Source: JAWLHJ01 sp040904945 (GTDB taxonomy: Bacteria > Gemmatimonadota > Gemmatimonadetes > Longimicrobiales > Gaopeijiaceae). From it: a stretch of DNA of 25,711 bases. The stretch covers positions 1 to 25,711 of the forward strand of contig JBBDSM010000116.1 in the NCBI GenBank assembly GCA_040904945.1, in the 5' to 3' direction. The position numbers and the translations under genes were made by a program. A model generated the notes under the pieces. The model saw only the letters and a program-made list of their open reading frames with translations. It did not search any database and was not told where the DNA came from. Position 1 is the stretch's first letter. Each line of letters starts with the position of its first letter. This document shows, piece by piece, positions 17,977 through 25,500 of the stretch.

Positions 17977-18605
17977 CAGGTCAAGGTGGCGAGGACCTCC
18001 AACACGAGACCGTTCGACGCCGCGACGAAGCTTCCCAGGCCATCCCGCATTTCGTCGATTTGTCGTCGGTCCTGCTCGAGGTGCTCCAGCATCTGGTCAC
18101 GGAGCTTGGTGTACCCCTCGAGCTTCTTCTCGAGCGCCGCCGCGGCGCTCGTCGCCTCGTCCGCGTCCGCCACGATGACGGTCTCGGTCTTGGTCACCAG
18201 CCGACGCTGGCCGTCCCGCGCCGTATGGGAGTACTCCACCTCGGCCGGATACTCCGCATCGGGATCCTCGGCGAGCGCGCGGAGCGTGCTCGTCACCTCT
18301 TCCAGAGCGTCGATCTCGGCCCGCTTCTCCTCGAGGACGGAGACCAGGTCGCTGTCCAGCGCTTCCGCACCGAACTCGGCCAGCTCCGTTACATGCTTCT
18401 TCACCGCTGCCGCCCGATCCGTCCGACCACCAGGGATCAGGTTCCAGTCGAGCTCCTCGCCCGCCGCCGCCAGCGCCCGGCGGAGCTGCTCGCGCTGACG
18501 CACCACCAGGGATCCGTCCTGACGGAGTTGTTCGAGAGCAAGAAAAGCCAGGGTCCGACCCGTTTTGTTGAGCTCCGGGTTACCCTCGATCAGTGACTTC
18601 GGCAT
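17976..18605 (-). CDS. Coiled-coil protein of unknown function
   Basis: I do not recognise a family for this 209-residue protein. It has no signal peptide or membrane segment, so it is predicted cytoplasmic. It is strongly helical and charged, with heptad-like stretches at about 30-50 (QLRQDGSLVVRQREQLRRAL), 85-110 and 160-190 (ALEKKLEGYTKLRDQM). Between them is a short beta-like segment (about 122-148, HTARDGQRRLVTKTETVIVAD). The C-terminus ends in a hydrophobic stretch (GLVLEVLATL). I chose the ATG at 18605 (MPKSLIEG). A GTG three codons upstream (18614) is equally open and neither has a clear Shine-Dalgarno. It is the first gene of the operon leading into the protease, to which it is joined by TGATG. 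Confidence 0.72.
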   Translation of the reverse strand: MPKSLIEGNPELNKTGRTLAFLALEQLRQDGSLVVRQREQLRRALAAAGEELDWNLIPGGRTDRAAAVKKHVTELAEFGAEALDSDLVSVLEEKRAEIDALEEVTSTLRALAEDPDAEYPAEVEYSHTARDGQRRLVTKTETVIVADADEATSAAAALEKKLEGYTKLRDQMLEHLEQDRRQIDEMRDGLGSFVAASNGLVLEVLATLT

Positions 18606-18760
18606 ACGAATCACATCCGCGTGTTCGGGTTAAAATCCAGGTCCGATCACGTGCTACACCGAAGGAGTCCGAATAGTACCGTGTGTCACGCGCGAGGCGT
18701 TCGGCACGTTTCCATGGTGAGGGGATGGCCAAGACGTCCGCCCGCCACCAACGAGGTACC
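18606..18760. promoter_or_regulatory. Divergent intergenic region between the coiled-coil gene and a lipoprotein gene
   Basis: About 155 bases separate two divergent genes. It holds an AT-rich patch at 18630-18637 (TAAAAT on the plus strand, five of six to a -10 box, also AT-rich on the minus strand) in an otherwise GC-rich stretch, and a CACGTG palindrome near 18648. No paired -35 is convincing. GAGG at 18753-18756 is a good ribosome site for the lipoprotein gene. Confidence 0.35.
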
Positions 18761-19267
18761 ATGCGTTTGATCTGCTTCGCTACCGCGCCCCTGCTGCTCG
18801 CCGCGTGCGGTGGGGGTGGCCCGTTGCTGCCCGAGCTCGGGGCAGACCTGACCCACTTCGGGGGATGCGGGGACATCATCATGTACGCCGTCGACGAGCA
18901 GGACCGCGCGATGGTCACGTTTCAGACGCAGGGTCTGGTGGAGGAAGCGCGCGCTTCGGAGGACGATGAGGTCGAGGTCGTCCTCGACCTGTCGACCGCC
19001 GTGGCGACCGCGCAGATCGAGCAGGGAGAAAGGGTCTCGTCCACCGTGTGCAACGACGTAATCGTCCCACCCGGTCCCAGGGTCGACCGCGTCTGGACCG
19101 CCACGGCGGGCTCGGCTACACTGCACATTCGGCCGGTATCCGGCTCCGAGGGGGCCTTCGCGGACCTCGTGCTGGAAAGCGTCGTATTCTCGTCGGATGG
19201 CGCCGAGGACATCACGGTGGAGGAGGTTGTGTGGACGGACGTCTTCGTGGGGTGGTATGCGGGCTGA
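18761..19267 (+). CDS. Small lipoprotein of unknown function
   Basis: This 168-residue protein has a clear lipoprotein signal (LLLAAC, lipidated Cys16) followed by a Gly-rich linker and a beta-rich domain. Two further cysteines, one in HFGGCGDI and one in STVCNDV, could form a disulfide. The sequence after residue 25 alternates hydrophobic and charged residues as in a small beta sandwich. I do not recognise a family. The frame is open 26 codons further upstream. I chose the ATG at 18761 because GAGG lies six bases before it and it gives the lipobox at the normal distance. It is divergent from the protease operon and converges on the gamma-glutamylcyclotransferase-like gene. Confidence 0.75.
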   Translation: MRLICFATAPLLLAACGGGGPLLPELGADLTHFGGCGDIIMYAVDEQDRAMVTFQTQGLVEEARASEDDEVEVVLDLSTAVATAQIEQGERVSSTVCNDVIVPPGPRVDRVWTATAGSATLHIRPVSGSEGAFADLVLESVVFSSDGAEDITVEEVVWTDVFVGWYAG

Positions 19268-19282
19268 CCGTCCCCGCGACGG
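19268..19282. terminator. Short hairpin between convergent genes
   Basis: CCGTC (19268-19272) and GACGG (19278-19282) form a perfect 5-bp stem with a 5-base loop, immediately after the lipoprotein stop and immediately before the stop of the convergent gene. There is no T tract, so intrinsic termination is only possible, not shown. Confidence 0.3.
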
Positions 19283-19283
19283 C

Positions 19284-19823
19284 TCAGGGCGTTTCGGGGC
19301 GCGTGGGCCTGACCGCACCCGTTCCGCCACAGGGAATGAAGGCCCGCTCTGAAGCTTCACGCCCCGCGTCCGGGTCGGGCCGCGACGGAAATCCGCGAAG
19401 GAACGCGACATGGGCGGCGGAGAGTCCGAGGCTGGCCGCCCCCTCCGCAGCCAAATCGCGGTACCATGTAAACGGGATCAGGTCATTGTCCACGTGAGAG
19501 GCAGCGGCCACGTAAGTGAAGGCCTTTCGCGTCCCGGAGGACGTCATGACCGCGACCGCTCGCTCGTCGTATCCATACCCGAGTCCCTCCGCTCCATCGA
19601 GACGATGCTTCTCGTCCTCCGGAATCGAAAAGAGTGCGCCGGAGACGACCGCATCTGACCGGGACGGGACCACGCTGAACTTCCCAGAGCCATCCGTGTT
19701 GCTTCGCTTGTGACACCGCAACTCGTGTCCGTCCAACCTCGCAACGGCCACGAACGACGCTCCTGGCACGCGATGGCGAAGTCGGGCAAGGCACAGGTTC
19801 GACCCGTATGCGAAGTAGAGCAC
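19284..19823 (-). CDS. Gamma-glutamylcyclotransferase-like (AIG2/GGCT fold) protein
   Basis: This 179-residue protein has the GGCT-fold signature: an N-terminal YFAYGSNL (3-10), where YGSN forms the substrate-binding loop, and the catalytic glutamate candidate E79 in LDGAEGLGYGY. Family members release 5-oxoproline from gamma-glutamyl amino acids or gamma-glutamylamines. The specific substrate cannot be told. The C-terminal 30 residues are low in predicted structure. The start is GTG, fixed by the need to keep the YGSN strand intact, since no in-frame ATG precedes it closely. The gene begins 20 nt after the stop of the desaturase gene, so the two are probably one transcript. Confidence 0.87.
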   Translation of the reverse strand: MLYFAYGSNLCLARLRHRVPGASFVAVARLDGHELRCHKRSNTDGSGKFSVVPSRSDAVVSGALFSIPEDEKHRLDGAEGLGYGYDERAVAVMTSSGTRKAFTYVAAASHVDNDLIPFTWYRDLAAEGAASLGLSAAHVAFLRGFPSRPDPDAGREASERAFIPCGGTGAVRPTRPETP

Positions 19824-19843
19824 TCGAAGGTTGGTCGCGCGCT

Positions 19844-20839
19844 CTATGCCTTCTCCCCATGCAGCCAGGAGAACGGCCGCGGCTCGCGCTTCTCGCGCTT
19901 CTTACGCGCGGCGATCCTGCGAATCCGGCCCGGCAGCTTACACACCATCTCCTGCATCTCGGCCGCCTTCCCGGACACGGAATACTGATCGACGCCGAGC
20001 TGCTCGTTGAGCTTCTCGAAGATGTCGGCGTAGTCATTCGACGTGTAGATGCCCAGGTCCTGCGCCAACTCCGAATAGATCTCGAAGAGCTCCGGAGCCG
20101 GCGTCTCGCCATCGGTCATGAGTTCAGCCGGCATCACCAGGCCCGAGCGCATGAGCTCGGCGTACGCGATCATCATGCCTTCGGGGTCCTGTTCGAACAC
20201 GGCTTTGGTCACGCCCATGAAGAACATGCCGTGGCGCTGCTCGTCACCGGCGATGTTCCTGCAGATCTTAGCGAGGTGCTCGTCACCCTGCTGGAACGCG
20301 AGCCGCGCCGTGTTGACGTGCGACACGCGCGTGGCGGGCTCCTGAAACATCGGGTACAGAAGCCCCCGGTAGAGGCTCGGCTGATACTCCACGCCGTTCT
20401 TGAGAAACCCGTAGATGGTCCTGTCCACGGCCTGCATGTTCACGCGCCCGGTCAGGGTCAGGTACTGGTGCAGGACGGAGCCGTGCTGGTCCTCCTCCGC
20501 CGTCCATCCGCGTTGCCACTGGGCCCAGGGGTGGTCCGAGATGCCGGTCTTTTCTGGAAAGAGCGTGGCGAACACGGCCGTGAAGTTCGGAAGCCCCTCC
20601 TCGGTAATGATGTTGCCGGTCAGCCCTGCGAGTAGGCCCGGTTGGAGTGAGCGCGCCTGCGTCCGCAGCTTCTCGAGCTCGTCGTGATAGTCGTCTCGCT
20701 CCATGAAATCGAAGAAGTCCGCGGCCCACCACCGTTTGGTGTCGTGGGTCGTGAGGTACCGGAGGTGGTCCCTCACTACATCTTCGATGGAGTCGACAAC
20801 GTCGCGCTCGTGCGGATCGTACAAGGGGGAATCGGACAA
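19844..20839 (-). CDS. Soluble acyl-ACP desaturase (ferritin-like di-iron)
   Basis: This 331-residue enzyme introduces a double bond into acyl chains carried on acyl carrier protein, using a di-iron centre in a four-helix bundle. All six ligands of the family can be placed: E81 (TEEGLP), E116 and H119 (EEDQHG), E167 (FQEPATRVSH), and E200 and H203 (DEQRHG). The C-terminus is basic (RRIAARKKREKREPR, 307-321). The start is uncertain. The frame needs about ten residues before ERDVV and no ATG is available. TTG at 20839 is used here, with TTG at 20824 as an alternative. A C-rich run (minus strand) occupies the place of a Shine-Dalgarno. The likely role is membrane unsaturation in an aerobe. Confidence 0.92.
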   Translation of the reverse strand: MSDSPLYDPHERDVVDSIEDVVRDHLRYLTTHDTKRWWAADFFDFMERDDYHDELEKLRTQARSLQPGLLAGLTGNIITEEGLPNFTAVFATLFPEKTGISDHPWAQWQRGWTAEEDQHGSVLHQYLTLTGRVNMQAVDRTIYGFLKNGVEYQPSLYRGLLYPMFQEPATRVSHVNTARLAFQQGDEHLAKICRNIAGDEQRHGMFFMGVTKAVFEQDPEGMMIAYAELMRSGLVMPAELMTDGETPAPELFEIYSELAQDLGIYTSNDYADIFEKLNEQLGVDQYSVSGKAAEMQEMVCKLPGRIRRIAARKKREKREPRPFSWLHGEKA

Positions 20840-20848
20840 AACGTTACA

Positions 20849-20862
20849 GGGGCGGGGGGGGG
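20849..20862. repeat. Homopolymeric G tract (G4-C-G9)
   Basis: The plus strand has four G, one C, then nine G, ending 10 bases upstream of the presumed TTG start of the desaturase when read on the minus strand as a C tract. Tracts of this length are prone to slipped-strand length change. It lies where a ribosome site would be expected. Confidence 0.8.
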
Positions 20863-20878
20863 AATCGTACTCGATGGA

Positions 20879-20895
20879 GTCCGACGGTATCGGAC
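20879..20895. promoter_or_regulatory. Operator-like palindrome upstream of the desaturase
   Basis: GTCCGA and TCGGAC form a perfect 6-bp inverted repeat around a 5-base centre (CGGTA), 40 bases upstream of the desaturase start. A further TCGGAC half-site lies at 20832-20837, overlapping the start codon. The geometry suits a dimeric helix-turn-helix repressor. The regulator is not in the window. Confidence 0.4.
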
Positions 20896-21086
20896 GTCTC
20901 TTAGGACGTTAGGGCTTTGGCCGGTCGGGCGGCAAGCGTGGACTGGTGGCGAGAAGCGCCGATGCCACTTCTACCCCGGGCTGCTGGGCTCACCTCGGTC
21001 GGACTCGATGTGCCTACCTGAGTTGCCATCGTCGCGCCCGGGTGGCATTGTGCGCGTTCGAGCAAGGAGTCACCGCCGACACGCAG

Positions 21087-21112
21087 CTTCTTGACCAACC
21101 GGTCCTGAGAAG
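21087..21112. promoter_or_regulatory. Imperfect hairpin or operator upstream of the kinase
   Basis: CTTCT and GACC on the left pair with GGTC and AGAAG on the right around the loop AACC, with one unpaired base on the left and three on the right. It is AT-richer than its surroundings. It could be an operator or an RNA hairpin. Confidence 0.25.
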
Positions 21113-21132
21113 TGCCGCGCGTGCCGGCAGCC

Positions 21133-21170
21133 AGGACCACGACCCGCCCCGAGGACCACGACCCGCCCCG
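21133..21170. repeat. Perfect tandem repeat, two 19-bp units
   Basis: The unit AGGACCACGACCCGCCCCG occurs twice head to tail with no mismatch (21133-21151 and 21152-21170), followed by AGG as the start of a third unit. It sits about 30 bases upstream of the putative -35 element of the kinase gene. Confidence 0.9.
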
Positions 21171-21201
21171 AGGCCAGGTAATCAGTGAGATTCAGGAGGT
21201 G

Positions 21202-21229
21202 TTGACGGTGCGCAGGTGGTGGGAATGAT
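21202..21229 (+). promoter_or_regulatory. Candidate sigma70-type promoter for the histidine kinase
   Basis: TTGACG (21202-21207, five of six) and AATGAT (21224-21229, four of six) are separated by 16 bases. Transcription would begin near 21236, leaving a leader of about 54 bases before the ATG at 21290. Confidence 0.4.
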
Positions 21230-21289
21230 CTTTGCTCATCCACTTCCTTTACCCGCACTCCAGCCACTCCGAATCCGGACTTGAGACGC

Positions 21290-22477
21290 ATGAGACTCCC
21301 GGAATTCATGTCGGTACACATGGAGAGCACCCTCCAGGACTTCGAGGATTTCGCTCGCATCAATACCGCTATGGGGGAGAGCATGGATGTCGAAGCCTTA
21401 CGGGATCTTGCCGAAGAAGTCCTTGAAACCATCATCATCGATCTAGGCGAGCCGCAGAGCGCGAGGGCGCAGGAGCGCAAGTCCGAGGGAAAGGCCTCGC
21501 CGGCCGAGAATGCTTCAGACACTGCAGCCCGGATGTACGGCAGCGAGCGAGCGGAAGCTGCGTTCACTCCGGAGGATATAGTCGCTGAGTTCCATGCCCT
21601 GAGGGCCAGCGTGCTTCGACAGTGGGGAAAATCTGAGGACCGGAAGCACGATGCGGAGGACGATGAGGATCAGAGTCGATTCCACGAGGCCATCGACGAG
21701 GCGCTCGCGCAATCTGTCAAAGGCTACGCGAGCGAACTCGAGGAACACCAAAAGGCCCGCGAACAACTCGAGATTGCCCAGGGAATCAGCCAGGCACGCT
21801 CGGTTTTCCTTCAGATCGTCAGCCATGAGCTGCGTACCCCCTTGCACGCGTTCTCGGGATACAGATCCCTCCTCGAGAAGGGTGTCTATGGGCCCGTGAC
21901 GGAGTCTCAGCGAGCCGTGCTGGGGCGAATGAAAGCTGCCATAGAACACCTCTCCGGGATCATCGACGGCATCCTGGAGCTTCAACCCAATGGGGAGACC
22001 ACCCCTCTCACGGTAGAAGAGTGCACAGTAGCCGAGGTGCTGGAGGGTCTGGAATCGCTGGTGACACCGATGGCGAAGAGCCACGGAGTGGAGTTCGACA
22101 TGAGCCTCGCCGGGGCCGGTGAACCCTTCCTGGCCGATGCCTCCAAGCTCCGCCAGATCTTGCTCAACTTGATCACGAACGCGCTGTCTTACACGCCCGA
22201 AGGGGGACGCGTGTGGCTGGACTACCAGGAAACGTCGGATGAGGCATGTTTCCGCGTGCACGATACCGGCCCAGGCATCCCGGAGGACAAGTTGGAGGCC
22301 GTCTTCGACCCGTTCACACAACTCGATATGAGCCTGACTCGCGAGCATGACGGGATCGGCCTGGGTCTGGCGATCAGCCGCCAGCTCGCGGACGGAATGG
22401 GCGGAAGGATCACGGTCACGAGCGAGGTCGGAACCGGTTCGGTCTTCACCGTGGCGCTTCGCAGGGCGGGAAGCTGA
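21290..22477 (+). CDS. Soluble orphan histidine kinase with RsbRD-like N-terminal region
   Basis: This 395-residue protein has no membrane segment and is predicted cytoplasmic. Residues about 15-155 form a helical domain resembling RsbRD_N (EFHALRASVLRQW at 100-112), a sensor module also found on stress-signalling proteins. A charged coiled coil (about 146-170) leads into a HisKA domain with the phosphorylated H179 in IVSHELRTPLHAFSG. The HATPase domain has N293/N297 (LLNLITNALSYTP), DTGPGIP (325-331) and GIGLGLAI (355-362). All catalytic motifs are intact. No response regulator is adjacent. The start is uncertain: TTG at 21281 and ATGs at 21308 and 21320 are also in frame. ATG 21290 has only a weak GAG upstream. 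Confidence 0.9.
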   Translation: MRLPEFMSVHMESTLQDFEDFARINTAMGESMDVEALRDLAEEVLETIIIDLGEPQSARAQERKSEGKASPAENASDTAARMYGSERAEAAFTPEDIVAEFHALRASVLRQWGKSEDRKHDAEDDEDQSRFHEAIDEALAQSVKGYASELEEHQKAREQLEIAQGISQARSVFLQIVSHELRTPLHAFSGYRSLLEKGVYGPVTESQRAVLGRMKAAIEHLSGIIDGILELQPNGETTPLTVEECTVAEVLEGLESLVTPMAKSHGVEFDMSLAGAGEPFLADASKLRQILLNLITNALSYTPEGGRVWLDYQETSDEACFRVHDTGPGIPEDKLEAVFDPFTQLDMSLTREHDGIGLGLAISRQLADGMGGRITVTSEVGTGSVFTVALRRAGS

Positions 22478-22550
22478 GGCTCCGAGGAGTGCTGGCCCCG
22501 GAGCGGGTCGGCCGCTGATCGAGCGATCCAGGCGTGGCTCAGCGACCTGC
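22478..22550. terminator. Convergent gap with weak inverted repeat
   Basis: GCTCCG (22479-22484) and CGGAGC (22499-22504) form a 6-bp inverted repeat with a 14-base loop, just after the kinase stop and before the stop of the convergent propeller gene. No T tract follows on either strand, so a terminator role is weakly supported. Confidence 0.25.
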
Positions 22551-25500
22551 TCACCGCAGCGCCCCCGGGACGATCACCCCCGTCACGCCCGCCTCCCGGA
22601 CCCGCTCGTTGAACCGGGCTACCTCGTCCTGCACCAGCGTGCGGAGCTCCTGGAGCACCGCGGTCCATTCCTGGTTCAGATCGGCGAACCGCTCGTACGA
22701 GCCCCGGGTCGGCCGGTTGGGAGAGCCCTGCGCGTTGCTGAACACGAAGGCGTACTGCTCGTCGAGGCGAGAGCCCTCGCCGGGAAGATCGCCCGCCTCG
22801 GGGGCCTCGCTCTCGATGAGCCGCGCTTCGATGACCGTCAGGCGGCGCACCAGGGTGTCGGCGGCTTCCCCGATGGCGGCGGGAGCCTCCGCCACTTCGG
22901 CGGCCTCTGCCACGGCCCGGACCTGATCGCGCATGGCGCGCACGGCGCGCACCGCGTCGTAGAGGTGGCGAACCGTGTCGGACACCTCCTCCGAGAACCC
23001 GAGCTGCTCGCGCAGGTCGGCCTCGGTAAGGTCGTCCCGGCGCGGGTCCGCCAGAAGACGGAACTCCTGCCGCCGCACCTCGCCGTCCAGCTCCAGCTCC
23101 ACCGCGTACGTTCCGGGGAGGGCCCGGGGCCCCGTCCCACTGAAGGCCCCTCCGGACGGCACGTCGATGCCGCCGTGGCGGAACGGCCACGCGAAGCGGT
23201 GTGATCCCGCGCCGGTGGGCAGATCCTCGTCGTACGCATCGCTCGTCGAATCGCTGGAGAGCACCCGGACCGTATCGCCGGCGGCGTCGAGGACACGCAG
23301 CGTCAGCCCTTCCCCGGCATCGCGCGGGAGCACCCAGGTGAAGACGGCCCCCGAGGGGGGCGCCTCGTGCCAACCGCGTGCATCCGAATAGCGGATATCC
23401 ACCGCGTACGCGTCCCGGGGCCGGAAGAGGTGAAGCGCGTCGGGCTCGACCTCGTCCGTCATCTGCCGGAGCGGCGTGGCGTCGTCGAGAATCCAGAAGC
23501 CGCGTCCCTGCGTGGCGAGTACCAGATCGCCCCGGTGCACCTTCAGGTCGAGGACCGGCATGACCGGCAGGTTGAGCTGCAGCGACTGCCATCTCGCTCC
23601 CTCGTCGAACGAGACGTACATGCCGCGGTGCGTACCCGCATAGAGCAGTCCGCGACGCTCGGGGTCCTCCCGGACCACGCGCACCACGGCATCGTCGGGG
23701 AGGCCCCGGGTGCCATCGGCGATGCGCGTCCACGACGCGCCATAGTCGTCGGTGAGCCACGCGTACGGGAGCTCGTCGCCCATGCGGTAGTTGTGCACGG
23801 TCACGATGGCCCTGCCGGGCGCGTGCGCCGAGAGCTCGATGGTGTTGACCGTCGCCCATTCCGGCAGATCACCGGGCGTGATGTCGGTCCAGGTGGCCCC
23901 TCCGTCCCGAGTGACGTGCACCAGGCCGTCGTCCGAGCCCGCCCACATCACCTGGGGGTCGTAGGGAGACGGCTCGAAGGCGAAGATGGTGTTGTACATC
24001 TCCACGCTGGTCACGTCGTGGGTGATGGGGCCGCCCGGCGTGCCCATGGTCTCGGGTCGCTCACCGCCCCGGGTAAGGTCCGGGCTGATGACCTCCCAGC
24101 GGTCGCCCTGGTCCGCGGAGCGGTGGACGAACTGCGACGTCGTGTAGAGGACGTCGGGATCCTGCGGCTGCAGACGCACGGGCGCGTTCCACTGGAAGCG
24201 GTACTTGAGCTCGGCATTGGCACGATCGCCCTGCCGCTCCGGATACACGCGAATGCTGCGTACCTCGCCCGTGGCGCGGTTCACCCGGTCCAGGGTTCCG
24301 TTCCCCGACCCGGCGTAGGTGACGTTCGGGTCGCGTGGGTCGATCTGGATGTCGCCGCTCTCCCCGCCCCCGGCGCCCCGCCAGTACTGGAAGCGCTCGT
24401 AGGCATCGATGTGCGCCCAGGGCACCCAGCTCGGGAGGATGATGGTGTCGAAGTCCTGAACCGAGCCGTACACCCAGTAGGGGAACTGGTCGTCGACGAA
24501 GACACGGTAGATCTCGGTGATCCCCTGCAGGATATACGGAGACCACGTCTCGGTGTCGTTCAGGCTGATCTGCATGCCGCCGTCGTTCACCACCGCGATG
24601 ATCTCGGGGTGCAGCGGGTTGATCCAGAAACCATGCTGGTCCACATGCAGGGTCTCGAAGGTCTCGAACGTCGCCCCGCCGTCGTTGGACCGCCACGCCC
24701 GCTCCGTGGCCGCGAACACCGTGTTGCGGTCGGTGGGGTGCGCGTGGACGTGGGTGTAATAGAACGGCCGGCTACGGATGCCGGCCTCGTTGTTCAGGAG
24801 GCGCCACGTGGCGCCCCGGTCGTCGGAGCGGTAGAGCCCGCCACGCTCCCCCTCCGCCTCCACCAGCGCCCACACCCGGTCGGGATCCGCCGGGGACACG
24901 TCCACCCCGATCTTCCCGATGAGGCCCTCGGGGAAGCCGCCGCCGAGCTCGGTCCACGTGTCCCCCCCGTCGGTGGTCTTGAACAGGCCTCCCTCGGTGG
25001 AGCCGCTGATGAGGGTCCAGGGCTTGCGCTCCGCACGCCACATGGCCGCATAGATCTCCCGCGGATTGGACGGATTCATGGAGAGATCCACCGCCCCGGT
25101 GCTGTCGCTCACGAACAGCACGTTCTCCCACGTCTCGCCGCCGTCCTCGGAGCGGAAGACGCCGCGCTCCGGGTTGGTCCGGAAGGGATGACCGAGCGCC
25201 GCCACGTAGAGCAGGTCGGCGTTTCGGGGGTGGACCACGATGTCGCCGATCTGGCCCGCGTCCTCCAGCCCCATGAACGTCCACGTGTCGCCGGCGTCGG
25301 TGGACCGGTAGAGGCCCCGCCCCACCACGATGTTGCCGCGAATGGTGGTCTCGCCCGTCCCGGCGTAGATCACGTTGACGTCCGAAGGCGCCACGGCCAG
25401 GGCGCCGATGTTGTTCGCCTCGAGCTGCCCGTCGCTGATGGGCCGCCAGCTGTGGCCGGCGTCCTCGGTCTTCCAGATCCCGCCCCCGGCGGAGCCCATG

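Larger units (their letters stand above)
20840..21289. other. 450-base intergenic region between the desaturase and the histidine kinase
   Basis: No credible gene fits here on either strand. The short open frames lack start sites and family resemblance. It contains a G4-C-G9 tract, an operator-like palindrome, an imperfect long-range inverted repeat (ATGCCA at 20962-20967 with TGGCAT at 21043-21048, each flanked by CCCGGG), a hairpin at 21087-21112, a perfect 19-bp tandem repeat and a plausible promoter for the kinase. It serves two divergent genes. Confidence 0.6.

Noticed and set aside
20901..21140. A possible small minus-strand gene in the desaturase-kinase gap (79 codons)
   Set aside because: There is no ribosome site and no recognisable sequence, and the frame crosses the inverted repeats. 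I treat the region as regulatory or non-coding.
22222..23859. A 545-codon open frame on the minus strand spanning the kinase end and the propeller gene
   Set aside because: It is out of frame with the propeller protein, runs antisense to the kinase C-terminus, and is compositionally an Arg/Gly/Pro-rich shadow.
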